From assembly GCA_002245135.1 (NCBI GenBank), contig NGBS01000303.1, positions 1-64,000 on the forward strand: DNA of 64,000 nt, in the 5' to 3' direction. The notes under the pieces were generated by a model. The model made no database searches and was not told the origin of the DNA. It was given only the letters and a program-made list of their open reading frames with translations. This document shows positions 9,667 through 21,364 of the stretch, piece after piece (position 1 is the first letter of the stretch; each line of letters starts with the position of its first letter). A program made the position numbers and the translations under genes. The DNA comes from Proteromonas lacertae (Eukaryota; Sar; Bigyra; Opalinata; Proteromonadidae).

Positions 9667-9854
9667 TATAATATGTTTTTCAAAACGTGTATATATATTA
9701 TATTATTATTATATGTGTCTCTTGTCCATCACTCTTCATTATATGAAGAGTATTAAGATCTTTATAAATTACTAAAATTTTAAAAGAATTTTTGTTTTTT
9801 AAAATGATAATACAGAAAGAAAAAAACAGAAATAAATAGTATATATGTTTTTAT

Positions 9855-10598
9855 TTACTTAGAATCATTCTTTACTCTTCTTGGTGATTTAGATTTAGTC
9901 TTTTTCACTCCTTTCTTATTTCCTTTAGCTCTAGGTGATGTACCAGAAAATTCTAACTTAGTTTGATATATTTTATCAATATTCTTTCTCTGTTCCTTCA
10001 TTATTGTCTTTACATTCACTTTTTGAGGTGGATTTGGGTTTAATAGTTCTGCTATTGTCTTATGCTTTTCATTTGACTTGTATAGCTTTTCTGGACTTTC
10101 TAAATTATTAAAACAAGATGGTCTTTCTGTTACACCTGTATCATTTGGATTATAACTGTAATTAGCGAGTTTTTCTTTGTTTTCAGGTGAATTCTTTTGT
10201 GGATAATGAGATGGAAGCGGCTTTTCTGGATCTACACAAGTAGTAACTGAATGAGTTGTGTGTGATTTTGTTGTTGATTTTGGTGATTTTGTATTTCGAG
10301 CAGGAGACTGTTCATTTGATGTACTATTATTGTTTTCTGTTGTATCAGCTGGAAGATCATCTTCTTTTTTCTCTTCCTCTTTAAACTCATCAACATTGTC
10401 TTGTTTATCATCTTCATCTTTCTTTGCTTCACTTTCTGACTTTTCTTCATTGTTAGTAGTATTATTATCTTCTACGGCTGGCTCTATTTCTAATTCTTCT
10501 TCTTTTGATTCTTCTAATTGTTCAACATCATCTTTGTGTTCTTCAGTTGGATCAGGTGCATCTTCTTCTGTTTTTACAACAATATCTTCATCAGACAT
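9855..10598 (-). CDS. Acidic low-complexity protein with basic tail (unknown)
   Basis: Single exon, 247 residues. The first ~85 residues are dominated by Glu and Asp, the middle is Ser/Thr/Asn-rich with SP and KSP motifs, and the C-terminus is basic (Lys/Arg with 'SPRAKG' and 'SPRR'), resembling nuclear or cytoskeleton-binding tails. A short conserved-looking block, 'KTIAELLNPNPPQKVNVK', precedes the tail. No known domain is recognised. The long opposite-strand frame over it is a compositional shadow. Function unknown. Confidence 0.65.
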   Translation of the reverse strand: MSDEDIVVKTEEDAPDPTEEHKDDVEQLEESKEEELEIEPAVEDNNTTNNEEKSESEAKKDEDDKQDNVDEFKEEEKKEDDLPADTTENNNSTSNEQSPARNTKSPKSTTKSHTTHSVTTCVDPEKPLPSHYPQKNSPENKEKLANYSYNPNDTGVTERPSCFNNLESPEKLYKSNEKHKTIAELLNPNPPQKVNVKTIMKEQRKNIDKIYQTKLEFSGTSPRAKGNKKGVKKTKSKSPRRVKNDSK

Positions 10599-10763
10599 TG
10601 AGATTTCAAGAACGGTTTTTAAAAATATCGAAAATGGTGTATAAAAATTTTCGAATGAAAAAAAGCCGCAAAATTAAAAATCATTAAAACAAATGAAATA
10701 AAACATTATAGATATGTAATTAAGGTAATTATGAAAATAAAATGTTATTAATTATTGTATTTT

Positions 10764-12908
10764 TTACTTATGTTCATCTCTTAATTGACAAAACTGTTCA
10801 ATTAAAGCTTCAATAGTCTTCTCACCTTCAACAACATTTTCTCTTGTTCTAACATTCACAGTCTTCTTAGATTCTTCTTCTTTACCAACAACCAATATGT
10901 AATTGAACTGAGATACTTGAGCTTCTCGAATCTTCTTATTCAATGTATTACTAGAGTCATCTACTTCAACATCAAAACCAGCATTCCATATCTTATTCTT
11001 AATTTCATTAGCATATCCCATAAATGCTTCACTGACTGGAACAACAATACATTGTCTTGGAGATAACCAGAATGGCCATTTTCCTTTATAATGTTCACAT
11101 AATATAGCATAACATCTTTCTACACTTCCTAACATAGCACGATGAACTATAACTGGAGTTTCAAATACATCTTCGCCTGATTTACCTGATTTATATTTCA
11201 ATTCGAATCTAATTGGTAATTGGAAATCTAATTGTACTGTAGCTGTTTGATGTTGTCTTTTTAATGAATCCATCACTTTAATATCTATCTTTGGACCATA
11301 GAAAGCACCATCACCTGGATTTACCTTCCATTTACCTTCACCAGCGAATTCATTCAACGCTTCTGTTAATTGTTGTTCTGCCTTATCCCATAATGCAATA
11401 TCTCCCATTGATTTCTCTGGACGTGTTGATAATTCTAATTCGTAACTCATACCGAATGTATCATATACATGTTTCATAAAATTTAATGCACCAGAAACTT
11501 CTTGTTTAATTTGATCTTGTCTACAGAAAATATGAGCATCATCTTGTTGGAATCTTCTAACTCGAGTCAAGCCTGATAAAGCACCACTCAATTCATTACG
11601 ATGTAATACTCCAAAATCAGCGAATCGAATAGGTAAATCTCGATAAGATCTAATAGAATGTTTGAACATTAAACAATGTCCTGGACAATTCATTGGTTTT
11701 AAGCCAAATTCAACATCTTCAGCTTTAAATAAGAACATATTCTCTCTATAATGATCACCATGACCAGATATTCTCCATAAATCGAAATTGAACACATTTG
11801 GTGAAATTACTTCAGTATATCCTCTTACTCTATATTGTTCTCTAATAAATTCAACTAATCGATTATATATCCTTGCACCATGAGGTAAAAAGAAACAACT
11901 GCCAGGTGATAACTCATGGAAGAAAAATAGATTCTGTTGTTCACCAATTCTTCGATGATCATTCTTCTTAGCTTCTTCTTGGAACTTGAGGAACTCTTTT
12001 AATTGCTTTGCTTCAGGGAAGGAAGTACCATATACTCTTTGAAGACTATCATTACTTGCATCTCCTAACCAATAGCATGCACTGTTCTTTGTTACAGCAA
12101 ATCCTTTCACTTTTTGAGTGTTTGGTAGATGTGGGCCACGACATAAATCAATTAGAGTACCACAACGGTATAATGTTGTCATATCACCATCTTTTACTTT
12201 TGTAGTTAATATTTGGATTTTGAAGGGGTTATCACTGAATATTTCCATTGCTTGTTCTTTGGTACATACTAATCTTTGGAAGGGTTGCTTCTCTGATTGG
12301 TATTGTTTAACTAATTTTTCTAATTCAGAGTAATCTTTCTCTGTAACTACGTTTCCTCCCATATAAGCATCATAATAGAAACCATCTTGAACAGCTGGAC
12401 CGGTACATAACTTTACACCATAGTAATTTTCTAATGCTTCACCTAACATGTGAGCTGAACTGTGCCAGAAGACGTTTTTACCTTCTTCATCTTCGAATTT
12501 GAATAATTTCAATGTACAACTCTTCTCAAGTACTCTTGTTAAATCATACATTGCATCATCAACTTTTGCAGCAACTACATGTTGGGCAAGACCTGAAGAT
12601 ATTTGGTTTGCAATATCTAATGGTGTTGTCTTCCATGCTTCACCTTCTTTTGTGCTACCATCAGGTAAAGTTATAGTAATCTTGTCATGAGGTTTAGCTT
12701 CGATATCTGCTTGCATTTGTGCATAATATTTATCAAATACATCAGTACGATCTTTTAAGAAGGATGGTGTCTTTTGAAGGATGAACTCTCCACCAATACT
12801 TCCTTTAGTACTCATGGTCTTTTCAGTTCCTGCAACTAAACGACCTCCTTCTCTTTGTCTATTGAAATATTAACTTATCATTGCATACGGTGCAGCTGGA
12901 ATACTCAT
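10764..12908 (-). CDS. TARS: Threonyl-tRNA synthetase
   Basis: Class II synthetase charging tRNA-Thr. A large exon (10764-12858) carries the TGS domain (about residues 60-125), the editing domain with 'HSSAHMLGEAL' (HxxxH) and the catalytic core with 'RRFQQDDAHIF', 'GAFYGPKID' and 'IVHRAMLGSVERC', then the anticodon-binding domain to residue 704. An upstream mini-exon (12889-12908, 20 nt) joined over a 30-nt intron adds 21 residues in frame before the internal ATG at 12813-12815. Starting at that internal ATG gives 683 residues. The extension is not strongly mitochondrial. Two starts could give two isoforms; the family call is certain, the start is not. Confidence 0.93.
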
Positions 12909-13117
12909 AACCCAAGAAGAAATTAAGAAATAAAATTCTGTTTGATAATTATAGATGTTTTTATAGAATCACTGAACGTTTAGATGTGAGGCTTATTTTT
13001 TAATTTCCGATTTCGTCATTATATAAAAATATTTATACAAAAATATCTACGAAATCATATTAAGTTCATTAATACTAATTAAATTATTCAATAAATAAAC
13101 TAAATTCTCTACACATT

Positions 13118-13444
13118 GTTTGGATTTATCTCAAAACTAGGCTTAGACATACTGAATCTTTCAAAAATATATTTAATATCATTACTAAAAGACTACTTTC
13201 TCATAATTTTCACAACATCTTCTTTAGATAGATTTGAAAGTGTGTTTAACATTTCAATTAATGTATCTATCATTATAACAAATCTAAATAATTACTCATT
13301 TCTTCATCGGTAGTATTTATCACACTTAATTTATTCAATATTATCAATTCTCTAACATTTGATTTAACCTACATAATAAATAAATGATACTTTTGGTTGT
13401 ACTAATGTAGGCAGCTTCTTAATATTTTTGATTACTATTTTCAT
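13118..13444 (-). pseudogene. Possible degenerate gene (unknown)
   Basis: From the ATG at 13442-13444 a frame reads 18 codons, a plausible 22-nt intron, then about 30 codons to a double stop. Shifting frame by two bases reopens a helical stretch including 'IDTLIEMLNTLSNLSKEDVV', then a single TAG, then about 27 more residues. The composition is protein-like and helical, but the one shift and one stop cannot be removed with introns of the size used elsewhere. It may be a decaying gene or contain sequence err­ors. Low confidence. Confidence 0.25.
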
Positions 13445-13591
13445 TTTCGAATACATTCCTTATAAAGCGAGAAAAATGAAAGAATAAAATCAAGCAAATG
13501 TTTGAATAAAACGACTATATATTTAGAAATTGAATATCTCATGCAATAATGCCATAAACACAAATTAAAATAAATAATAACAAAATAAAAA

Positions 13592-14694
13592 TTAATCTGT
13601 TTGTTTAGGAATCCAAAACGCAACATTCTTACCACAAGTTACAAACATTGCTTGTTCTGGTGAAAATTTCATAAAACTAATATTAGTCATATTACCAACA
13701 CTCCCCAAATTACAAGTTTCTGCAGGTGCATTAATATCAACCAAGTCAATACTACTATATTTCGATCCAGAAGCTAATAGATACTGTGTTTGTGGTACAA
13801 AGCATGTCGCACTAGAATCAACATCTTTCAATATACCTCCATGAAGTGTTTCCATCACTTGAGTCACATAATTTGTTACACCCAATTTAATAATCTCTTT
13901 GCCTATGGCTACATTATCATTAAATCCGGTAGTTTCAAAGGATAATACTTGCTTAGTATCTTTAGATAATGGATATGTAGAAAATGCACCTGTCGCTATT
14001 TTTCTTATATCAATCAAGCTCAATCCTGTTGTGGCTGTGATTACTTCAATCACTAATTCGCTTGGATCTAAAAGACAATGTAAATCTGCACCAGATTGTT
14101 TACCTGTAGCTACAGCCTTCTTTTCTCTTAAATCCCACAAAAGGAACTTCTCATCAGATCCTCCTGTTATAAAATAATCATTCTTTATTGCTGAACATAT
14201 ACTATTCACTCTATTTACATATAAATAAATATAAAATTATGAAAATTCATACTGATCTTTATGCCCAACGAATTTACATAGGCAACGATTATCATGAAGT
14301 GATATATATTGTATAGCACCAATATCTTCCTTTGTACATGATGCTAATACACTTGTTTGATGATGAGTGAATTTTATATTGGAACAACCTGTTGCTTGGC
14401 ATCCTAGTGTTTTTCTCTCTCTATTAAGATATATTATTAATAAATTATATACTTTCCATATGTTGCATCATATAATTTGATTTCATCATTAGAAGTAGTC
14501 AATACACAGTATGCACCTGTTTAGAATAATTTAATAAACATACCTGTATAATGAAAATCCATTGATGTCACATCTTCAGCCTATCCATGATGTAAATCCA
14601 ATAAAAATACCCCAGATGGAAAAATTGCTGCAATATCAAATGATTTTATATAATCTGGAGTCAAAACAACCCCTTGCTGTGGTGATTCTTCCAT
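13592..14694 (-). CDS. WDR82: WDR82/Swd2-like WD40 protein
   Basis: Five exons (14611-14694, 14544-14580, 14453-14516, 14253-14420, 13592-14210) with introns of 30, 27, 32 and 42 nt give 323 residues. The order of landmarks matches WDR82/Swd2: 'DVTSMDFHYTGAYCVLTTSN', 'IKLYDATYGK', then 'YISLHDNRCLCKFVGHKDQV' and 'GGSDEKFLLWDLREK'. In other eukaryotes this beta-propeller is a subunit of Set1/COMPASS H3K4 methyltransferase and of PNUTS-PP1 phosphatase complexes. An apparent in-frame TAG near the start disappears when the first 30-nt intron is removed, which supports the model. The C-terminal blades are divergent. Confidence 0.75.
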
Positions 14695-14766
14695 TTATTA
14701 AAATTGATTTTGAAATGTTTGAAACGATCAAACTTTCATTACATTTTTAAAAATTTCTAGTGAAGG

Positions 14767-16745
14767 ATGAAGATTGTAATATTTTTAATGCTTTGCCTGA
14801 TGTATGTTACGCCTATACATTATGTTGACAATGAAGTTGTGCCATTAATAGCCAGAAAAGTACCTTATTTTTGTTTAATATCAATATAGATTGGTCCAAT
14901 GCACAATCCAAGTGAAACTTATAATTATTTACACTTACCTTTCTGTTCTAGAGAAGTATAATATTTTCATCTCTCTATTACTTACACAAAATAGGATTCC
15001 AAATCAGTGAATTCAAAAATGGAGGAAGTATTAATTGGATCAAGACGTTACTTAACTCCTTATGAAATTTTGTTCAAACAAAATGTAACGTTTAAAGAAT
15101 TATGTAGAAAAATCTTAGATAAAGATAAAGTGATGGAATTCAGTGAAGCAGTACATGATGAGTATTATATTGAATTTCTAATGGATGAACTTCCATTTTG
15201 GATTCATATCGGTGAAGTAAAGAATGAAGACATGGTATTTGGTCATTTATCAGATGCTCGTCATTATCTATACACTCAAATCAACTTTGACATTGGATAT
15301 AATGGAGATCAAATAATCTACGTAAATGCGACTACTCCTTCAACAGAACGTGTAGATGTATCAAATACAATTGGGCATAAATTAAAAGACAATGAACCAC
15401 TAGAAATTGCATTTTCTTATTCAGTTAGATGGATTCCTTGCAGTATCCCATACGAAGAAAGACTTAATACATATTTTAATGTATTTATTAGTGTATTATT
15501 ATATTTATAAATAGAAAGGATTTTTACCAAAGAGTAAAGAGATTCATTGGGTATTTATTATTAATTCAACTATATTGGTGATAATATTGGCTTTATATAT
15601 ATTATATGTATTAGCTAATAGCTTAAGACAAGATTTTGCAGTGTATATATATATATATCTATATATATATATATATATTACATTTTTTATATTTTTTTAC
15701 TTCTTCATCATTTTCTAATTATTCTAGTGGTGTTGCTTTAATGGATGATGATAATAGTGAAAAAGGTAATTCCGCTGTTGATGAAATCGGTTGGAAATTA
15801 GTCCACAGTGATGTCTTCAGAATACCCAATCAATTGTCATTACTATGTGCCATAGTAGGAAATGGAATACAATTATTGGTACTATCAGTTATACTAGTAA
15901 TATACTGTCAAATCGTAGAATATGGCTTGAGTAGAAAAGGTGCAATAGTGTTTACCATAATTGTAGTTTATTGTATTACTACTTTCATTAATGGTTATGT
16001 AACTGCTTATTTGTATGGTTATTTTGGTGGTAAATTTTGGGCTACTAATGTTTTATTATCTGATGGTTTATTTTTAATACCATTCGCTGTTGTATTTCTC
16101 TTATTAAACATGGTAGCAGTAGGCAATGAATCTACAGCAGCATTACCATTCACTACTATCTTAGCAATTTCTTGTATGTATCTCTTTATTGGCTTTCCAC
16201 TCAGTATATTTGGTGGAATAATGGCTCATAATAAAGCCAAACCATTCCATCCACCAGCTAGAGTAAGTAAAGTAGAAAGAGATATACCAAAATGTCCTTG
16301 GTATCATCAATTTACAAGCCATTTATTAATAGGTGGATTATTGCCATTCTCATCTATTTATGTTGAGATGTTTTATATATTTGGATCAATGTGGGGAAAT
16401 ATGTATTATACTTATTATGGATTATTAACTATTGCTTTATTCTTATTGATATTAGTTACATGTTTATTAACAATAGAGTTGACTTATTTTACATTAACTT
16501 GTGAGAATTGGAGATGGTGGTGGAGAGCTGTGATTTGTGGTGGTTCTGCTGGTGGATTTTTGTTTGCTTATAGTGTATTATATTATTTTATTTCTACTCA
16601 TATGGATGGATTTATGCAGGCTGTTTATTATTTTGGTTATATGGGAATTATATCCTATGGAGTATTTTTAATATTATCTGCTATTGGATTTGTCAGTTCA
16701 TTCAAATTTGTTAATTATCTATATGGTTCATTGAAATTTGATTAA
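14767..16745 (+). CDS. TM9SF: Transmembrane 9 superfamily (nonaspanin) protein
   Basis: Five exons (14767-14859, 14890-14955, 14995-15480, 15515-15642, 15728-16745) give 596 residues. An N-terminal signal peptide is followed by a lumenal domain with 'LPFCSRE' and 'YIEFLMDELPFWIHIG', then the hallmark 'DEIGWKLVHSDVFRIPNQLS' and eight or nine membrane segments. The C-terminus ends 'GSLKFD', a KxD-type signal known to bind COPI in this family, so it should cycle in the Golgi/endosome system. The fourth intron (85 nt) contains an AT microsatellite. In Dictyostelium and yeast, nonaspanins act in adhesion and sorting of membrane proteins. Family call is secure. Confidence 0.92.
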
Positions 16746-16836
16746 AAAATTATTATTATTTTCTTTATCTTTTTTTTACATCATATTATGTGTTTTTATT
16801 GAATAACAAAAACACTATTAAGAAAAATATGATTAA

Positions 16837-17870
16837 TTATTCAAATTGTTTTTCTTCTAATACATGCATTCCGCCATGCCAATCGCCAATATATATTTTA
16901 TCATTAAAACAGTTGATACTAGTCAACTTTGTATTATCTTCCATAATTTTATAGATTGCTGGTTTTTCTGGGTTATTTAAATCATATACACCTATTTTAC
17001 CTTCACCATTTACAGCATATATTTTATTATGTAATCCTAACAAATCAAACACGATTTCTGACTCAATTTCAGGTAATCTTATAGGAGTAGTTACATCATT
17101 CTCTTTTCTCATCTAATCACAACAATAAATAAATATATATACGCATATTTTACCATCCATATAAGAATATAACAATGAATTATCATCTGATATTTTCAAA
17201 GCCAATGGACAAACGTTTAAATCAACATCAGCTATTCTTATTTCATTATTATCTAATACAGTACTCTGCTATATATTAATATAGGAGACTATATACTTTT
17301 ATTGTTAAATCATTGCTGGTTGTGATAATTGAATTAGCCCAATTCACTGATTTCCATATTATATCTTGATGTATTCCTCCTGAACATTTTATACCAAAAT
17401 TCTTATCTGTATCAAGATAATCTATTCTTCCATTTCCTCTTCCTGCTATTATTCCACCATTATATGATAATAAAGATGGTAATGTGTTTCTCTTACGTTT
17501 GAATATCAAGTAGGTTGATGGATAGGTTTTGGTTGTTTCACATTTCCAAGTTGCTGTATTCCATACTTTGAATGAATTATCTGCACTTGATGAATACATT
17601 TTATTTCCATGAGCAATCAAACATAATACACTTTTAGTATGTCCTTTCAAAGTCTTTTCACATTCTAAAGTGTTTTCTTTATGAACCTGTACTTATTATA
17701 CAAACAAATATTCATACCTTTATTGTAAAATCATCACTACAAGTGACAATTTTGTTTTCTATGTGAAGAACTGAGTTGATGTTAGCGTCATGCAATTTTT
17801 TGGTTAAAAGTGGTTTTAATAATCTCTAAATATATTATATATAATATATAAATACAATAGCTTTATTCAT
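16837..17870 (-). CDS. WD40-repeat protein, small
   Basis: Five exons (17856-17870, 17718-17825, 17297-17686, 17143-17268, 16837-17112) give 304 residues. The first exon encodes only five residues. WD-like units include 'ANINSVLHIENKIVTCSDDF', 'GHTKSVLCLIAHGNKMYSSS' followed by 'DNSFKVWN', and 'CFNDKIYIGDWHGGMHVLE'. Six or seven blades are likely, forming one propeller with no extra domain. I cannot assign an orthologue; F-box-less WD40 adaptors of this size have many roles. All introns are 28-31 nt. Confidence 0.75.
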
Positions 17871-18019
17871 TTGCTGAAGAAATCAAGAAATCCCAATTTT
17901 CTAAAATAAATAGATTCGTTTCTTCTCAAACAAATTCAAACCATTTCACTATGAAAGGTTACATATTTAGTTTTTCTCATTTTCGTCTCCTATAGTCCTT
18001 TATTTTATTCTTTTACTTC

Positions 18020-19764
18020 ATGTTGAGGTATATGCATATGTTTCCAATATGTACACGGAATTTTTCAAACTGTTTGAAACAAAAGAGAATTCAAACAGGT
18101 TTGAAGCATTTTAATAAAATGAGCGAAAAAAGAAAGGCTACAAATGCATCTAAGTCACCAGCTAAGAAGGTATTATTTATAAATGCATTTATCTATTTAT
18201 ATCTAGAAATTTAAGTCTAAAGAAGAGGAACTTAAACATTTTTATCAGACTCAACTAAATCAATACACAAAAGATGGAAATGCAGATGAAGCTTTTAACA
18301 CATTAAAACAAGCAAAAGAAAATAAAGTAATTATCACTCCGTATTTATTTTCATATTTTATAAGAATAGTTCAATGTGTGCACAAGTATTGAATCTATGT
18401 ACTACTGTTGAACAATTTCCAAAAGCCAAAGAAATACACGATATTATGAAAGCTGACAAAATTGAATTTTCAGAAAACTGTTTAACCCGTATATAATCTC
18501 AGCATTAATCTATAAATAAATAGCTTTAATAAAATTATATTCATTAAAAGATGACTATAATACAGCTAAATCACTTTACACACAAATCTTATATAATCAT
18601 TTAAAACCAAGATTAAGAACATATCAACCATTATTATCCTATTGCTCAAGCCACAAGCTTCCTGATGATATAGAGTATTATTATAATGAAATATTAAATA
18701 ATGATATTGAATTAAATCATGAAGTTTATTTACCTATATTAGAATGTTATGATTTAATAAATGATAAATCCAAATTTCACTCTACACTAGAAAGAATGAG
18801 TAATTCTTTGTTTTCAATAACTCCACCAATAAAAGATATAATTCAATCACATTATAAAAAAGAAGGTTATAATCTAGAAGAATGTAATATCAATAATGAA
18901 GGAATTTGTAGCAAATGTCAATGTAAATTGAAATCAATAAATTTAGAACAATCAGAAAAGGAGAATTTATTAACTCAATTGCATAGAATAATGACTAGTG
19001 GAAATACAAGTGGAAGTATAAGACAAAAATCAGCATCAGATTATATGGAATTTTTAAAAGCACATGATGATTATACTGTCTTTATTGATTCAGCAAATGT
19101 GGGATATTACGCTCAAAATTTTGAAAAAGGTTCATTTAGTTATTATCAGATTGATAAAGTGTATGATAAATTGAAAGAAAATGGAAATAAATGTCTATTG
19201 TTATTACACATTTCACATACAAATCCAACAAATGAATATTTAGAAGTATATATATATATATTCACTTGAAAATTATTTTTAATTTTACTTTTTCTGTTTA
19301 TATATAATAATAATAATAATTATTATTATTATTATATAGAAATGGAAGAAAAGTGGTGATTTATATTTAGTACCTCAAGGCAATAATGATGATTGGTATT
19401 GGATGTATGGTGCTTTAAGCAGTAAATTACCAAATGTAAAGATTGTTAGTAATGATTTAATGAGGGATCATTTCTTTCAAATGATATCACCGAAATATTT
19501 TAAAATATGGAGAGAAAGACATGAAATTAAATATACATTTAGAGGTGATATTAATAATAGATATCCTTATTTTTTCTATCCTTCTGTGTATTCTAAACGT
19601 TCTCAATTTGTTGTAGTATGTTTATTATATTATATTGTTTATTCTAGGATGATGAAAAGAACATAAGTAGTTGGCATTTTCCAATAATTACTGAAACACA
19701 GAATAATAAAGGTGAAATTATTTCTAATTATCAATGGTTTTGTGTAAACTATCCAAATAAATAA
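18020..19764 (+). CDS. PRORP: Protein-only RNase P (PRORP)
   Basis: Six exons (18020-18169, 18207-18326, 18365-18488, 18524-19245, 19340-19615, 19648-19764) give 502 residues. After a basic leader that could target mitochondria come PPR-like helical repeats ('MCAQVLNLCTTVEQFPKAKE', 'LIKLYSLKDDYNTAKSLYTQ'), a zinc-binding 'CSKCQC', and the NYN nuclease domain with 'VFIDSANVGYY' and 'NDDWYWMYGA', 'VSNDLMRDHFFQM', plus a C-terminal 'WHFP...WFCV' that completes the zinc site. This enzyme removes tRNA 5' leaders without an RNA subunit. Conserved Asp residues of the metal site are visible. PRORPs are known from plants, animals, kinetoplastids and several protist groups but not from Fungi or Amoebozoa, so the gene helps place the organism. 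Confidence 0.9.
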
Positions 19765-19834
19765 ATTTTAATTATTCAATACGATTGTTTTCTGTTTTTT
19801 CATTGAATCTGAAACGGTTAAATTTTTGGAATTT

Positions 19835-21052
19835 ATGTTTATTTTGCTTTATTTCTTTTATTCTTTGTGTTTAGCAGAAAGTAGAAAGAGTTCTATGAAG
19901 TATAACTATGAATTATTTTCAAAATATGGAATTTCTTCAATTACATTCCAGGATATTTGCTATAGTCAAGAATTAGATGGAATCCGAGGAAAATTAATAT
20001 ATTCAGTAAATAAATATGATGAAATTGAACGATGTTATACCGAACTACAAAAGCATGGTTATATAGGAGTTAGTATTGCTTTTAGATTAGTAAACACTTC
20101 CAAATTAGGGCTCATTTGGAATAGCTCATATATAAAATACAGCGAAGTATGGGCTCAATCGCTTTTTGATCATAGATACATTTTTAGTTTTATGAATTTA
20201 ATGTATTTAGCTAATATTAAAGATAATTCAAAATTTGTTCTAGATAATTTAATATTTCTTAATTTTGATGGAAGAACAACTATTCCATACAATAATATGT
20301 TGTTGAAGATGTTAACTAAATATTATCCTGTTAATATAATGTATAAAGATAGTGTTTTGAAATTATTAAGAAAGTCCAAAACGAAATATATTTGTTTCAA
20401 AAAGTTACACCTAATATTTAGTTGTATTAATGGAGGAATTGGTGGGATTTTCAGAAATAGCAAAATAAGAAATAAATTTAGAGATTCAGGAATGAATATA
20501 ATTAACATTACAAAGAAAGATGATAAAGATATAAAAGTTGCTATTTTATATAGAAAGAATATACAAAGAAATAGAAAAATAGTTAATTTGAAAGAAATAA
20601 TAAAGTTATTAGAATTAATGAGATTAGAATATGAATTAATAAGTTTTGAGGATTTGAATCCTAAACAGCAAATTGAAGTAATAATGAATAAAAGGATTAT
20701 TATAAGTCCACATGGTGGTAGTTTAGTAAATATAATGTGGTTAACTAATCCAAAATGTGGAATAATTGAATGTTCAAATGGATTTTTAACTTCATCTTAT
20801 GTATGGTTTTCTATATCAATGAATTTTAGATATATTCTTCTTATGACTATGTTTCACAATTGGGCATATGAAGAGTTATCTCAACAATATGGAGATATAT
20901 TCTTTTATCCTAATTATCCAGCAGCAAGGACTGTAAGTAATTATAATCCTTTTTTCCCAATATATAACAGAAATGGTGATGATATGAAAATTTCAATCAA
21001 ACATATTGAATTCTCTTTGTTCTATTTAGTAAATTATGTAATGTATAAATAA
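19835..21052 (+). CDS. GT61-family glycosyltransferase
   Basis: Single exon, 405 residues from the first ATG. A hydrophobic N-terminus (residues 1-15) acts as signal peptide or anchor for the secretory pathway. The C-terminal half has the GT61 (DUF563) signature: 'KVAILYRKN', 'YELISFEDLNPKQQIEVIMN', then 'IIISPHGGSLVNIMWLTNPK'. Members include plant xylosyl/arabinosyltransferases and animal EOGT and POMGNT2, which transfer sugars to glycans or folded proteins in the ER/Golgi. The acceptor cannot be told from sequence. No introns, in contrast to its neighbours. Confidence 0.8.
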   Translation: MFILLYFFYSLCLAESRKSSMKYNYELFSKYGISSITFQDICYSQELDGIRGKLIYSVNKYDEIERCYTELQKHGYIGVSIAFRLVNTSKLGLIWNSSYIKYSEVWAQSLFDHRYIFSFMNLMYLANIKDNSKFVLDNLIFLNFDGRTTIPYNNMLLKMLTKYYPVNIMYKDSVLKLLRKSKTKYICFKKLHLIFSCINGGIGGIFRNSKIRNKFRDSGMNIINITKKDDKDIKVAILYRKNIQRNRKIVNLKEIIKLLELMRLEYELISFEDLNPKQQIEVIMNKRIIISPHGGSLVNIMWLTNPKCGIIECSNGFLTSSYVWFSISMNFRYILLMTMFHNWAYEELSQQYGDIFFYPNYPAARTVSNYNPFFPIYNRNGDDMKISIKHIEFSLFYLVNYVMYK

Positions 21053-21231
21053 TTTAATATATTTTTTATTTTAATTTTTTTCATAAATCCAAAAAAACAT
21101 TATTCTACAAAATAAATAAATAATATATATATATATTAAAGGAAAATCACTGAATACATTTGAAAAATCAAAATTAGTTCTATAATATACATTATTCTTA
21201 AGAACCTTTCCATTTATTTCTAAGAACAATT

Positions 21232-21332
21232 TTAATTTGTAGCATTTGGGCTAGTTGGATAATTATTACCATTATCATCAATTTTAAAATTACTTAATGG
21301 TAAATCCCCTGACAAACTAAATGGAATAGATC

Positions 21333-21364
<32 letters not shown>

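Noticed and set aside
10258-10687. Long plus-strand frames opposite the acidic protein
   Set aside because: Shadows of GAA/GAT-rich codons on the other strand; Ser/Phe/Leu-only composition.
13118-13210. Introns of 12-13 nt to repair the degenerate gene
   Set aside because: Well below any intron used elsewhere here; a decayed gene is simpler.
14570-14600. In-frame TAG as sign that the WDR82-like gene is broken
   Set aside because: It is inside a 30-nt GT-AG intron (14581-14610) whose removal restores conserved sequence.
21331-21361. CRISPR-like or satellite array at TTA/ATT runs
   Set aside because: Simple trinucleotide microsatellite coding for Asn; no spacers.
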